Part shown: piece by piece, positions 37,660-46,454 of the stretch
Position numbering within the stretch: position 1 is the stretch's first letter
Layout: every line of letters starts with the position of its first letter
Assembly (NCBI GenBank): GCA_018673955.1
Contig: JABHBJ010000093.1
Coordinates: 74,931 to 138,930, forward strand
DNA: 64,000 bases
DNA from: Chloroflexota bacterium
GTDB lineage: Bacteria > Chloroflexota > Dehalococcoidia > Lucifugimonadales > Lucifugimonadaceae
Direction of reading: 5' to 3'
The notes under the pieces: generated by a model
Seen by the model: the letters and a program-made list of their open reading frames with translations, nothing else
What the model was told of the DNA's origin: nothing
Database searches by the model: none
Made by a program: the position numbers and the translations under genes

Positions 37660-37819
37660 TTGAACTGGGAAATGGTCATTCCAAGCCGGAACACTGCTCA
37701 CACTATCTCCCAGCAATTCCAAAGTCAAATGTTATTTGGAATGACCATTTCCCTGAGGGGACAGTTTATGAAACTACTCTTTGGAACGCGGAGAATAACA
37801 TCATCAATTTGGAATGCCC
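37587..37819. repeat. Cluster of TTTGGAAT repeats in direct and inverted order
   Basis: Seven copies of TTTGGAAT or near variants lie within 233 bases: ATTCCAAA at 37587 and TTTGGAAT at 37599 (perfect palindrome with four-base loop), CATTCCAA at 37677, ATTCCAAA at 37716, TTTGGAAT at 37735, TTTGGAAC at 37780, and TTTGGAAT at 37808. Two are embedded in an 18-base perfect inverted repeat, GGGAAATGGTCATTCCAA (37667-37684) and its complement at 37736-37753. The cluster overlaps the start of the DUF5343 gene and reaches to about 95 bases before the ParB-like gene. It resembles a set of operator or iteron sites. Confidence 0.7.
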
Positions 37820-37913
37820 TGTGCAGTTGGATCAGACCTATATGCACATTCCTATTCCGAACGAACGTGAATTCGAATGTTGACGAGATCAGCGAATAGA
37901 TGAGGAAAAGCAA

Positions 37914-38819
37914 GTGAAAATTCCGATAGACCAGATCTTCCCGGACCCCGATATGCCTCGCTCAAAAAAGCCCAACGGACGTCGAGAAAATACACGTTCC
38001 GTACGCTCGAAACGCGATCCGGTAGTTCTGTCTACGGACAACGGGTACCTCCTTCTCGCAGGCGAACGAAAGCTCACAGCGGCAAAAGAAGCTGGCGAAG
38101 TTGCCGTCGAGTGCACTGTTAAAGAAGAAGTCACTCCGCAAGAGCGTTCGGAGCTTTCACTAGCGGAGCAATACCACTCTTCTCTCGTCCCGGCGATGGA
38201 CCTCGGACGCGCATTCATGGAGTACCGAGACAACCATGAAGTGACTCAGCAAGAGCTGGCTCGACGAACCGGAATTACACCCGGAACAATTCATCATTAC
38301 GAGAGCCTAATTCGCACGCTGGACCCTGCTCTTGGCGAGCGAGTAAATAGCGGTGAACTGACCTTCAAAGAGGCACGTTCTATCGCTGATATTGATGACC
38401 ATGTTCGACAGAGAGAAATCGCTCAGCCATTCATCGACGGACGACTCTCTAGCGTCCATGTCGAGCGCATTGTCGGGCGAGCAAAAACATCGGCAACACT
38501 TTCAATTGAAGACATCATTGAAGAGGTTGTAAATGGAAAGCGCGCACCCGAGCGTGAGGCAGAGCAGGTTGCAGTAATTCAGCCAGCCATCCCTGTCGAA
38601 GCCGACACAGCACTGATCGAAAACGCAGTGTTGAAAATCGCTGGAGAACTCGACGCGATGCAACTTCAGGTCATACCTGAATACCGTCGACTTAAGCTCA
38701 TTAGCAGTCTTCGAATTCTCGATAGCCGGCTGAAGTCAGCACTAGCAAGTCTTAATGGAGGCGTAGCGGTTAGGCAATCTGTTCCGAGACAGTACACCTC
38801 AACCAAAGTACCGGTGTAG
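37914..38819 (+). CDS. ParB/RepB/Spo0J-family DNA-binding protein, orphan
   Basis: A 301-residue protein with a shortened ParB N-terminal domain (MKIPIDQIFPDPDMPR, then LLAGERKLTAAKEAG, the GERR-like CTP-contact region) and a KorB/ParB helix-turn-helix (TQQELARRTGITPGTIHHYESLI, about 104-126) followed by DPALGERVNSGELTFKEARSIA. The last 100 residues have no clear match. There is no ParA gene beside it, so it may act as a nucleoid- or plasmid-type partition remnant or as a transcription regulator. The repeat cluster just upstream is the natural candidate for its binding sites. Confidence 0.85.
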   Translation: MKIPIDQIFPDPDMPRSKKPNGRRENTRSVRSKRDPVVLSTDNGYLLLAGERKLTAAKEAGEVAVECTVKEEVTPQERSELSLAEQYHSSLVPAMDLGRAFMEYRDNHEVTQQELARRTGITPGTIHHYESLIRTLDPALGERVNSGELTFKEARSIADIDDHVRQREIAQPFIDGRLSSVHVERIVGRAKTSATLSIEDIIEEVVNGKRAPEREAEQVAVIQPAIPVEADTALIENAVLKIAGELDAMQLQVIPEYRRLKLISSLRILDSRLKSALASLNGGVAVRQSVPRQYTSTKVPV

Positions 38820-38829
38820 CCCACCGTTT

Positions 38830-39060
38830 ACGACCTAGACAGTCTGTTTATTAACAGGCGCGAGACATCCAGGTCATTGTGCTGGTCGGCACGTAAAACT
38901 GAATATCGCGTAGAGACAACTTGATGAAATACCGAGGTTTGTGCGGACACACAAACCCCGCGCCGTTAGAAACCTTTGGGGGCTCTGAAGTTTCTAGCCT
39001 AGTCTCCGCTGCGAGCCCATGTGCCCCTCCAATTACGCCTCCGGAGGGGCACAATTTTTT
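38830..39060 (+). ncRNA. Candidate structured small RNA or long 3' UTR hairpins
   Basis: Between the ParB-like stop and a strong terminator at 39020-39060 the sequence folds into several local hairpins by eye: GACCT...AGGTC near 38830-38875, GGTTTGTG-CGGACA-CACAAACC near 38935-38956, and GTTAGAAAC...GTTTCTAGC near 38965-38999. No coding gene follows on this strand. It does not show the conserved cores of tmRNA, SRP RNA or RNase P RNA that I can recognise. It may be an independent sRNA such as 6S-like RNA, or simply the 3' UTR. Confidence 0.35.
39020..39060 (+). terminator. Strong terminator downstream of ParB-like gene/sRNA candidate
   Basis: TGTGCCCCTCC and GGAGGGGCACA form a perfect eleven-pair stem around a 12-base loop, followed by ATTTTTT. 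Confidence 0.9.
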
Positions 39061-39211
39061 AATAGCAAATGAACGTTGATACAGACCGTAACAGCTTTAC
39101 CCACCCGCGAGAACCCCCACCCACCCACATCTCAGAAGCCCTACGGGTTCTATCCGGTAACGGGTGAACTTCGATCATCTGAATCAAACAGACAATCGAA
39201 AATTGCCAACG

Positions 39212-40051
39212 TTAAAGACCTAAGATCCCGGCAGCATTGTCGTGAAGAATCAGCGGGCGCGCTTCTTCGCGAATATCCAACTCAACGAACTGATCCATCC
39301 AAGTCACTGGTGAAATGTAGGGATAGTCAGAACCAAACAAAACCTTCTTGCGCAGCCGGCCGCCAGCTTCCGCTATCAATTCCTTAGGAATGTAACGAGG
39401 AGCCCATCCGGAAAGATCGATGAATACGTTTGGCTTGTGCATAGCAACCGCAATCTGCTCTTGAATCCACGGCCAAGCAGGATGAGCCATGATAATCGTC
39501 AGCCCCGGATGCCTTGCAGCAAGTGAATCAAACCCGGGAATCGGACGTGAATACGCCAACTCGAATCCTCCACCTCCGGGCGTATTTGCCCCAGCTGCTG
39601 CGTATCCAGAATGCATCAACACTGGAATTCCCAACTCTTCGGCTTTCGCGAACAGCGGAGTGAACTGTCGATCGTCTGGAAAGAACGCCTGATGAATCGG
39701 ATGAAGTTTTAGCCCACGGAGTCCTAACTCCGTGACGGCACGCTCCAACTCCACAACCGCCGCATCACCCTTTCTGGGATCGACACTAGCGAAACCCAAG
39801 AGCACGTCGGGATGTGCTGCTACCGTTTCCGCAACATAGTCATTGGGGTCTGGAAGATCACCGGTCTCAGTCTCCGCATCGACCGAAAATATGACCGCCA
39901 TAGTGTCGATAGCTCGGTACGTCTCAACCATCTTCGTCACATCGTCGGGTTCGTCGGACATTCGAAACATTCGACGCAACCCCTGCTCAATTCCGTACTC
40001 GGGAATCCCTGGCATTCGAGGAATGTGAGCGTGTATATCGATGGCTTTCAT
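39212..40051 (-). CDS. Amidohydrolase-family metal-dependent hydrolase (ACMSD-like)
   Basis: Start at 40051 (MKAIDIHAHIPRMPG) with AGGAATT upstream; 279 residues. The amidohydrolase-2 barrel has the HxH pair in IDIHAHIP, the conserved GLRGLKLHPIHQAFFPDD strand, VLMHSGYA, IIMAHPAWPW, and the late aspartate in LFGSDYPY. Members decarboxylate or hydrolyse carboxylated aromatic or lactone intermediates. It stands alone, facing the sRNA candidate. Confidence 0.85.
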   Translation of the reverse strand: MKAIDIHAHIPRMPGIPEYGIEQGLRRMFRMSDEPDDVTKMVETYRAIDTMAVIFSVDAETETGDLPDPNDYVAETVAAHPDVLLGFASVDPRKGDAAVVELERAVTELGLRGLKLHPIHQAFFPDDRQFTPLFAKAEELGIPVLMHSGYAAAGANTPGGGGFELAYSRPIPGFDSLAARHPGLTIIMAHPAWPWIQEQIAVAMHKPNVFIDLSGWAPRYIPKELIAEAGGRLRKKVLFGSDYPYISPVTWMDQFVELDIREEARPLILHDNAAGILGL

Positions 40052-40304
40052 TTTTAATTCCTGCTTCGTGCGGCTCAAGCTCGAATTTCTTGGAAAGAAC
40101 TACGAGCTACCCCACGACCGACATGCGTGAGATGGAACGTAAGGGTACGTTGTTCACAGTGGTATATCCGCTCGAATGCGGACTCTACGCTGTTCATACT
40201 TCGTACAGTCCTTGGCAAAGGCAAACTAGTATGTTTAACTGATATCGTTCGCAACTGAAATCTCTCTTTAGTCAGAATGTGACTGGTCGACAGCGGGAAC
40301 TGAT

Positions 40305-40995
40305 GTGGAAATAGTAATTTGCGACGACAATCCTAATCAGCGCGATTCAATTCGTGCCTGCTTTGAAATTTCCGGTTCCAATAACAATTTCATCGAGTTC
40401 GAACTCGGATCCGATGCCATTGAACATTTCAAAGGCAACAAAACCCGATTTAATTTTCTTAGATATGGGGCTTCCCGATATATCGGGCCTCGAAGTCCTA
40501 AGGTCCTTACTCGATTTCACCGATGCTCCCGTAATTGTTGTAAGCGGTAACGACACATCCGAATCGGTAGCGCAGGCACTCACGATCAGCGCCGACGACT
40601 ACATCACAAAACCCTTTGTTCCAATTGAGCTTATGGCTCGCGTCGACTCAGTGATCAGGCGTGCATCAGGAAGAAAGGTCGAACGCACCAGCTTCACAGC
40701 CGGCGAGAAAACTCTGGATTTCGATCGCAAACAGGCTGCGGTTTCGGGCAACAAGGTTGATCTCAACCTCACCGAATGGGACGTACTCAAAGGGTTGCCG
40801 TCCAAACCAGGCGTAGTGGTCGACTACTCGGCGCTCAAACTGCAGGCATGGGACAGTACTGACGTATCAGACGCTGCAGTTCACATGGCGATTCGTCGAT
40901 TACGACAAAAACTCAAGCAAGTCGCATCCGAAGCTGAAGGCGACGGGCTCATTAGGGAACGCCGCGGAATCGTTTATTCGATCAGCATCGAATAA
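40305..40995 (+). pseudogene. Response regulator (OmpR/PhoB type) with a frameshift
   Basis: The N-terminal receiver starts in one frame (GTG at 40305: MEIVICDDNPNQRDSI...DAIEHFKGNK) and continues in another (TKPDLIFLDMGLPDISGLEVL...). The switch is at about 40438-40447, in AACAAAACCC. After the join, the phospho-acceptor aspartate (FLDMGLPDISG), the Ser/Thr (VVSGND), and Lys (ITKPF) are present, and the C-terminal winged helix (LNLTEWDVLKGL...AVHMAIRRLRQKL) is intact. A one-base sequencing error in the A run would restore a normal protein, so this may be a true gene with an assembly error. No histidine kinase lies next to it; a decayed kinase lies at 46.6 kb. Confidence 0.75.
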
Positions 40996-41031
40996 ACCAG
41001 CATCGAACAAATCGTTAACTGGCTAGCCAGG

Positions 41032-42363
41032 TTATCTCTTGGCCGTCATTGGCAGAATCAACGAAAGCACGGCGCCAATAGCAGCGATAATTCCGGCGAA
41101 GATAATTACTCCGTGAAAACCGTTCTCTTGGTTGATAAACCCTGCGGCAATCGGAGTTAGCGATCCGATTACGGCTCCACCAGAGAACATCAGAGCAGTT
41201 CCTGAGCCTTCTGAGCCTTTATCGATCATATCCATCGCCGCAGCGTTGATGATAGGCATTACCGAGAAGAAGAATAGTCCGAGGATTGCGATAAGAGCCG
41301 TCATCGCCAATCCTGAATCGAACTGGAGGAACAGGAAGATCAAGATCGTCATCGAACTCATGGCGAACGATATAACCGGCCTTCGACCAATCCGATCAGA
41401 AAGATTACCCATGATCGGTGTCGAAAGAATTCCAGCCATCGTTATAAGAGCAACGTGCAGGCCTACGAACGTATCCGAGTAGTCGAGCTCTTCACGCATG
41501 TAGATAACGAGGAACACTTGGAACGAGTTGTGAATTGCTCCTCGAAGTGCCCCCAGCAGAGCCATTCCAAGTACGCCACGGTTACTCAGTAGCTTCTTTG
41601 CTGAGCCGAAGTATTCACGTAGGCTCACATCGCCTGTTGATTCGGCTCCCGCAGTTTTGAACTTGGCGACCACCACGAATCCGGTCATGAACATTGGGAC
41701 CGAGATAATGACCGCTAGCCAGCGCCAATCGATTCCGCTGAACACCACCCATGATCCGATCGTCCCTGCGAGGAGGAATCCGATTATCAGCGGAGAAGTG
41801 GTGTTACCTATCTGGGCTCCCGTTAAATGAGCAGCCATCGCGAAGCCACGCCGCTTCGGATATCTAGCGGCCAGCGTTCCGAACGCTGGAGCGTGCCATA
41901 GCGAGGTTCCGAATCCTACTATCGATACGCCGATGAGCAACGTCCAGTAGACAGGCGATACACCGATGATTATATAGCCGGTTCCGACTAGCAGCATCGA
42001 TACGAGAAGAATCCATGCGATCTTCTTGCGGAACATATCGGTGAGGATACCGGCGGGAATGTTGGCGATTCCCGATGAGATCGACTGCGCTGACGACATT
42101 CCACCGATTGCGACGTCACCGAGTCCGAGCGTCGATCGAATACTCGGGATCATCACCAGAAGGGCACCTTGCCCGAAGTGCTTTATTCCATGCCCGGCTG
42201 AGAGGCCGTACATGAGCCCGAGGCCCGGAGATTTAGAAGAGTCCTGTTCGTCATCTTGAACTTGATTCAGGTTGTCGGATTCAGTTGCGGAAGTATTTTC
42301 TATATTAGGCAAGGCTGAGGAAGTGTACGCCCGTGTAGAACCAAATGGAGGGGTCGTTGGCAT
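41032..42363 (-). CDS. MFS transporter
   Basis: A 443-residue major facilitator with twelve hydrophobic helices after a 45-residue polar N-terminus. Conserved loop-2/3 motif is seen as DMFRKKIAW, and the loop-8/9 counterpart as GNLSDRIGRRPVISF. SLGPVY-like antiporter residues are absent. It probably moves organic acids or drugs; ligand unknown. It is the last gene of the left compositional block. Confidence 0.87.
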   Translation of the reverse strand: MPTTPPFGSTRAYTSSALPNIENTSATESDNLNQVQDDEQDSSKSPGLGLMYGLSAGHGIKHFGQGALLVMIPSIRSTLGLGDVAIGGMSSAQSISSGIANIPAGILTDMFRKKIAWILLVSMLLVGTGYIIIGVSPVYWTLLIGVSIVGFGTSLWHAPAFGTLAARYPKRRGFAMAAHLTGAQIGNTTSPLIIGFLLAGTIGSWVVFSGIDWRWLAVIISVPMFMTGFVVVAKFKTAGAESTGDVSLREYFGSAKKLLSNRGVLGMALLGALRGAIHNSFQVFLVIYMREELDYSDTFVGLHVALITMAGILSTPIMGNLSDRIGRRPVISFAMSSMTILIFLFLQFDSGLAMTALIAILGLFFFSVMPIINAAAMDMIDKGSEGSGTALMFSGGAVIGSLTPIAAGFINQENGFHGVIIFAGIIAAIGAVLSLILPMTAKR

Positions 42364-42398
42364 TCCCTTTCACACTATGGCGCATCCGAGCTAACGAT

Positions 42399-42456
42399 CT
42401 CTCCCACGATCTAACTCCCTCCCCCCGCTCTGTCAGGGAGTTAGATCGTGGGAGAG
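42399..42456. repeat. Perfect 22-base inverted repeat (24 with flanks)
   Basis: The arm starting CTCTCCCACGATCTAACT (42399-42420) is the exact reverse complement of 42435-42456, around a 14-base pyrimidine-rich loop. Two more flanking pairs extend it to 24. No T-run follows, so it is not a standard terminator. The 435-base gap 42364-42798 holds this hairpin and no gene I recognise. It sits where base composition and repeat content change. Confidence 0.8.
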
Positions 42457-42798
42457 ATGCGACGCGGCGACCAAGTCGTCCGAGAAGGTTCTGGCAGAAC
42501 TCAGTGTCGGGGCAGAATAGGGTCATTCTTCGTTTACTGAGGAGATCTACTTATGTCCTGCCGGCACTGCCTCTCAACGTCCGTATCCAAGAGAAAACAT
42601 TGAACCTAGCTTGGGTACTGGACTTTCTATTGTGTAGATTACGATAAGCGTTTCAATGAACGCTCAGGATCGCCTTTTAACGATCTTCATTTCCGACAGA
42701 TATCGTTTTGCTCTCTGTGCTCTGGCGTTTGAGATACAAACTCGAGTTTAGAGATGTTACAGAGACTCTTGTGTCATTTATCTAATTTCCTGGCTAAC

Positions 42799-44178
42799 TC
42801 ACACTCCCAACCTCGTCTCAACTGCGCCTAGGGCTTCGTCTATGATTGTGGTTAGGGTATCGGTTTCGTCGGCTGAGATTGTTAGTGGTGGGGCTATTGG
42901 GAGGATGTAGGCGGGGACTCGGATCCAGACGCCTCGGGTTCGGAGTTCTTCTGTGAGCATGGCGTTTACGCCCACTGAGGCATCGAAGTGTTCTTTGGTT
43001 TCGCGGTCTTTCACGAATTCGATGCCTTGGATTAGGCCTACGCCTCGGGTATCGCCGATGATGGGATGTTTTGCTTTCATTTCATCGAGAGATTCGGTGA
43101 TTTGTTCACCTCGGACTCGTGCATTCTCTACCAAGTTTTCGCGTTCGACGATTTCTAGGTTGGCGAATGCGGCTGCGGCACCGCCGGGGTGGGCTGAGTA
43201 GGTGTACATGTGCGACCAGACTTTTTCGGGTCCGCCTGCGAAGGCGTCGGCGATTTTCTGGGTCGAGATCGATCCGCCCACAGGGAAGTAGCCTGAAGTA
43301 ATGCCTTTGGCGAAGGACATGATGTCGGGCACCACGCCTACGAGGTCGGATCCGAACCATTCGCCGAGGCGGCCGAATCCGGTGATGACTTCATCGAAGA
43401 TCAACAACACGCCATATTTGTCGCAGATTTCACGGACCATTGGCCAGTAGTTGGATGGTGGTACGACTCCGCCTAGTGGCTGTGATACAGGTTCACCGAT
43501 TACTGCGGATACGGATTCGGGACCTTCGAAGAGGATGGCTTCTTCTATTTCGAGGGCTGCTCGTTCGCCGTTTTGTTCAGTTGATGTGGCGCCATACGTG
43601 TCGTGGTAGTAGTGGGGTTGTCCGACGGTTACGACGTTGGCTGGCTTTGGCTGGTAGTCGGTTCGTGGGAAGCCGGGATGCCCGCCCAACCACATCGTCC
43701 CGTAGGTACTTCCGTGATAGGAGCCTTTACGTGAGATGACTTTGTAGCGGCCTTTGTCGCCTCGGCGTACGTGGTATGCCTGCGCCATTTTGAGTGATGA
43801 TTCGTTGGCTTCGGATCCGCCTTGGCAGAAGAATGTTCGTGATAGTTCGCCGGGCGATATTTCGGCGAGTTTGGCGGCTAGCTGAATGGTTTTCGGTGTG
43901 GCGCCTGAGTAGACGTTCATGCTGATGCTGACGAGCTGATCGTAGATGGCTTTGGCGATTTCTTCGCGTCCGTGGCCGGCGTTGCGGAAGTACATGCCGG
44001 AGATGCCGTCGATAAATTTGTTGCCCTCGACGTCGGTTACATAGATGCCTTCGGCGGATTCCATGAGGAGGGGTCCGCCTTCTTCAGCGAGGAGGGTTTG
44101 GTTTGTCATGCCGACGTGCATGTGGTCGAGGACGGCTTGGCGGAGGGCTTTAGGGTCGTTGGCGGATGGTATTGGCAT
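42799..44178 (-). CDS. Class III aminotransferase (PLP-dependent)
   Basis: Start at 44178 (MPIPSANDPKALRQAV); the track's 22-residue extension is Pro/Gln-rich and unlikely. The 459-residue enzyme is of the omega-amino acid:pyruvate/diaminobiotin group: the phosphate-binding GGSEANESSLKMA, the PLP-ring Asp in LIFDEVITGFGRLG, and the Schiff-base Lys in MSFAKGITSGYFPVGG are intact. It transfers an amino group between an amine or beta/gamma-amino acid and pyruvate. Alanine dehydrogenase is the next gene upstream on the same strand and would recycle alanine. Confidence 0.9.
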   Translation of the reverse strand: MPIPSANDPKALRQAVLDHMHVGMTNQTLLAEEGGPLLMESAEGIYVTDVEGNKFIDGISGMYFRNAGHGREEIAKAIYDQLVSISMNVYSGATPKTIQLAAKLAEISPGELSRTFFCQGGSEANESSLKMAQAYHVRRGDKGRYKVISRKGSYHGSTYGTMWLGGHPGFPRTDYQPKPANVVTVGQPHYYHDTYGATSTEQNGERAALEIEEAILFEGPESVSAVIGEPVSQPLGGVVPPSNYWPMVREICDKYGVLLIFDEVITGFGRLGEWFGSDLVGVVPDIMSFAKGITSGYFPVGGSISTQKIADAFAGGPEKVWSHMYTYSAHPGGAAAAFANLEIVERENLVENARVRGEQITESLDEMKAKHPIIGDTRGVGLIQGIEFVKDRETKEHFDASVGVNAMLTEELRTRGVWIRVPAYILPIAPPLTISADETDTLTTIIDEALGAVETRLGV

Positions 44179-44325
44179 GGTGGGGTGTTGGGGGCTGGCT
44201 GAGGGTTTGGGTTGTTGAGGTTGAGGTCGGGGCCTTCGACACATTCGACTAACTCAGTGCGGACGTGGCTCAGGATGAAGTGTGGATCGATTTTGGCTAG
44301 ATCGATCGATAGTAGCTGCTGTCGT

Positions 44326-44354
44326 TAGATCCCGAAAATGAATTCAGGATGAGA
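44326..44354. repeat. Dispersed intergenic repeat A (GAAAATGAATTCAGGATGA)
   Basis: One of at least eight relatives ending in CAGGATGA(C), all right of 42.8 kb: also 44265-44278 (partial), 47573-47603, 49401-49426, 51676-51701, 52874-52896 (inside a gene), 58885-58911, 60688-60726, and 61345-61368. It lies between the aminotransferase and alanine dehydrogenase genes. Confidence 0.6.
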
Positions 44355-44386
44355 GTTTGCGGGTTGCTTCGGGATTGAAGTCGTTC

Positions 44387-45502
44387 TCACGCTGCGAACG
44401 GGGTTGGTGCTACGCCCATTATGGCGGCGAGTCCGGGGTCGACGGGTTTGCCTTTGTGGGTGTTTACTCCGGAGGCGAATCCTTCCTCAGTTTTCAGTGC
44501 GTTGATTATTCCTTTTTCAGCGATGCTGATTAGGTACGGAAGTGTAGCGTTTGAAAGCGCTGCTGTGGCTGTTTTGGGGACGGCTCCGGGCATGTTGGCA
44601 ACTGCGTAGTGAACTACGCCGTGGACGTTGTAGGTTGGGTTCTCGTAGCTGGTGGAGTGGGTGGTTTCGAAGCAGCCGCCTTGGTCGACTGCGACGTCGA
44701 CGAGGACTGATCCTTGTTGCATTCTTGCTATTTGGTCTTCTTTTAATAGGACCGGCGGTCGGCGGCCAGGTGAGTAGACCGCCCCGATGACTACATCGGC
44801 GTTGATGGCTGATTCTTCGACGGATTCGGCTGTTGAGATGACGGTTTTTAAGTTGCCGGTGAGTTGGGCATTTTCGGATGCGAACTGGTCGAGGCGGTCT
44901 TGGGTGACGTCGATGAGTGTTACGTTGGCTCCGTTGGCGAGGGCGAGATGGGCGGAGTTTTGTCCGACAGTGCCGGCTCCGATGACTACGACTTCAGCTG
45001 GTGGTGCGCCTTGGATTTTCGATAGGAGTTTGCCGAGGCCGCCATGCGCTCGCTGGAGGTGGTGCCCGGCTGCGTGCACGGCTAGCTGTCCGGCGATTGC
45101 GCTCATGGGTGCGAGGATCGGGAAGCGGGTAGCGGGATGGGTGACAGTTTCGTAGGCGATTCCGAGTGTGGATTTCTCAAGCAGTCTGTTCGCCAGCGGA
45201 AGATCGGCTGCGAGGTGGAGAAATGTGAAGAGAGCAGAGTCGTAGCGGATGAGGTCGTATTCAGATGGCTGAGGTTCTTTGACCTTCACGATGAGATCGG
45301 CGGTGGACCAGACCTCTTTGGCGGAGTTCGTGATTTGGCATCCAGCGTTGCGATATGCGTCGTCGTTGTATCCACTTCCGGTGCCTGCACCCGTTTGTAT
45401 TAGGACGTTTTGATTGCGGCTGGTTAGCTCTTTGGCGCTTTCAGGCGTGAGGGAGACGCGGTGTTCACCAATTTTTGTTTCGCTTGGAATTCCAAAAAGC
45501 AC
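44387..45502 (-). CDS. ald: Alanine dehydrogenase
   Basis: Start is the GTG at 45502 (translation LFGIPSETKIGEHRVSLTP), with AAAGGTG just upstream; the 67-residue extension in the track is Pro-rich and not family sequence. The 371-residue product equals the usual Ald length. It has the pyruvate-binding KEPQPSEYDLI, active-site FTFLHLAAD, the NAD-binding VVIGAGTVGQNSAH, and the C-terminal HGVVHYAVANMPGAVPKTAT. It interconverts alanine and pyruvate plus ammonium, and fits the neighbouring pyruvate-linked aminotransferase. Confidence 0.95.
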   Translation of the reverse strand: MLFGIPSETKIGEHRVSLTPESAKELTSRNQNVLIQTGAGTGSGYNDDAYRNAGCQITNSAKEVWSTADLIVKVKEPQPSEYDLIRYDSALFTFLHLAADLPLANRLLEKSTLGIAYETVTHPATRFPILAPMSAIAGQLAVHAAGHHLQRAHGGLGKLLSKIQGAPPAEVVVIGAGTVGQNSAHLALANGANVTLIDVTQDRLDQFASENAQLTGNLKTVISTAESVEESAINADVVIGAVYSPGRRPPVLLKEDQIARMQQGSVLVDVAVDQGGCFETTHSTSYENPTYNVHGVVHYAVANMPGAVPKTATAALSNATLPYLISIAEKGIINALKTEEGFASGVNTHKGKPVDPGLAAIMGVAPTPFAA

Positions 45503-45787
45503 TTTTTTGCACCTTTTACATGCTTGCTGTTTACATACGCTAGATAATTGTAGGTGCAAGGGTCTCGGTATTCGAGCAAATACAATTGAGTTTGGATGTG
45601 GATTTGCGCGCCCGTGTGCGGGAGTGCGGCGGGTGTTGGGCGTTTGATGTCGGTTGTTGTGGGGGGAGGGTGATAGCCGGGTTGGTGGGTTTATGTGGAA
45701 CAAATCTCCGGTGATAGACGTTTTGTTGGCAGGCGGGCGTAGAATTTGCGCGTATAAATTTTAGTTTGGCTTGTATTGGGGCTTGGG

Positions 45788-46393
45788 ATGTTTCGATTAG
45801 TTAGTTTGATGGCTTTGATGGTTCTTGCTGCGGTGTTTGCCGCTTGTGTAACGAGCAGTTCGGGTGAGGCGTCGGAGCCGGTAGTGTCGGCGGCGAAACC
45901 GACGTCCGAGGCGGGGTCTGCAGCGATTTCGTTGGAGTCGGTGGATGCTGATACCTGTGTTGGTGTATTGACGCGGGTCGAAGGCGATTTGAAGCTGTTT
46001 ACGGATTCACTTACTAGCTCGGTCAATAAGTCAGAGCCACAGATCGTGTCGATGTGCTCGGCGATGTATGACACAGGGGAGCCGGGTCGTGAGTTTTTAG
46101 CGGTGGTGCTGATTCATCTGGAATCGGGTGATGCGGCGGTCGATCACTATAAGCTTATGAAGGGTGCGTATGCGGAGACTGGTGCTGTGATGTCGGAGAT
46201 TGACAACGCTGATGAGGGTTTGATTGACGAGCTTTCGGCGCTGAGCGATAGCAATGGGATTGGCCGGACGTCGATTTTCCGACAAAGCGAATGGCTGGTG
46301 ACGGTGACAGTGGGCCCGACGATGGCTGAATCACTGTGGAACACTGGCGATATGGAGTCGATTGGTCGGGGCGTGCTGGATCGCGTAAAGTAG
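45788..46393 (+). CDS. Putative lipoprotein, paralogue-like to 9032
   Basis: Start taken at 45788 (MFRLVSLMALMVLAAVFAAC); 201 residues. Lipobox VFAAC predicts lipid anchoring at the outer face. The mature domain has DTCVGVLTRVEGDL, MCSAMYD, a YKLMKGAYAETG helix, a beta strand VTVTVGPT, and a final GRGVLDRVK helix. The layout parallels the lipoprotein at 9032-9655 though identity is low. Unknown function. Confidence 0.65.
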   Translation: MFRLVSLMALMVLAAVFAACVTSSSGEASEPVVSAAKPTSEAGSAAISLESVDADTCVGVLTRVEGDLKLFTDSLTSSVNKSEPQIVSMCSAMYDTGEPGREFLAVVLIHLESGDAAVDHYKLMKGAYAETGAVMSEIDNADEGLIDELSALSDSNGIGRTSIFRQSEWLVTVTVGPTMAESLWNTGDMESIGRGVLDRVK

Positions 46394-46418
46394 GGCTTGG
46401 CGTTATAGCGTTAGTTGT

Positions 46419-46454
46419 GGGCTCGTTAGTCGTGATCGTCATGGGGTGATTCGG
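46419..46454. repeat. Dispersed repeat D, copy 1
   Basis: TCGTTAGTCGTGATCGTCAT and the following GGGGTGATTCGG recur with few changes at 57530-57562 (TCGTTAGTCGCGGTCGTCAT, CGGGTGAATTGG). Confidence 0.45.

Noticed and set aside
37494-37883. 129-codon plus-strand ORF with a cupin-like peptide (EQLMFVLEGSFEL)
   Set aside because: It overlaps the conserved DUF5343 start on the other strand and is made of the TTTGGAAT repeats; the similarity is likely chance.
43106-43739. Arg-rich ORFs on both strands within the aminotransferase gene
   Set aside because: Arginine-rich composition is an out-of-frame artefact of the G/T-rich strand.
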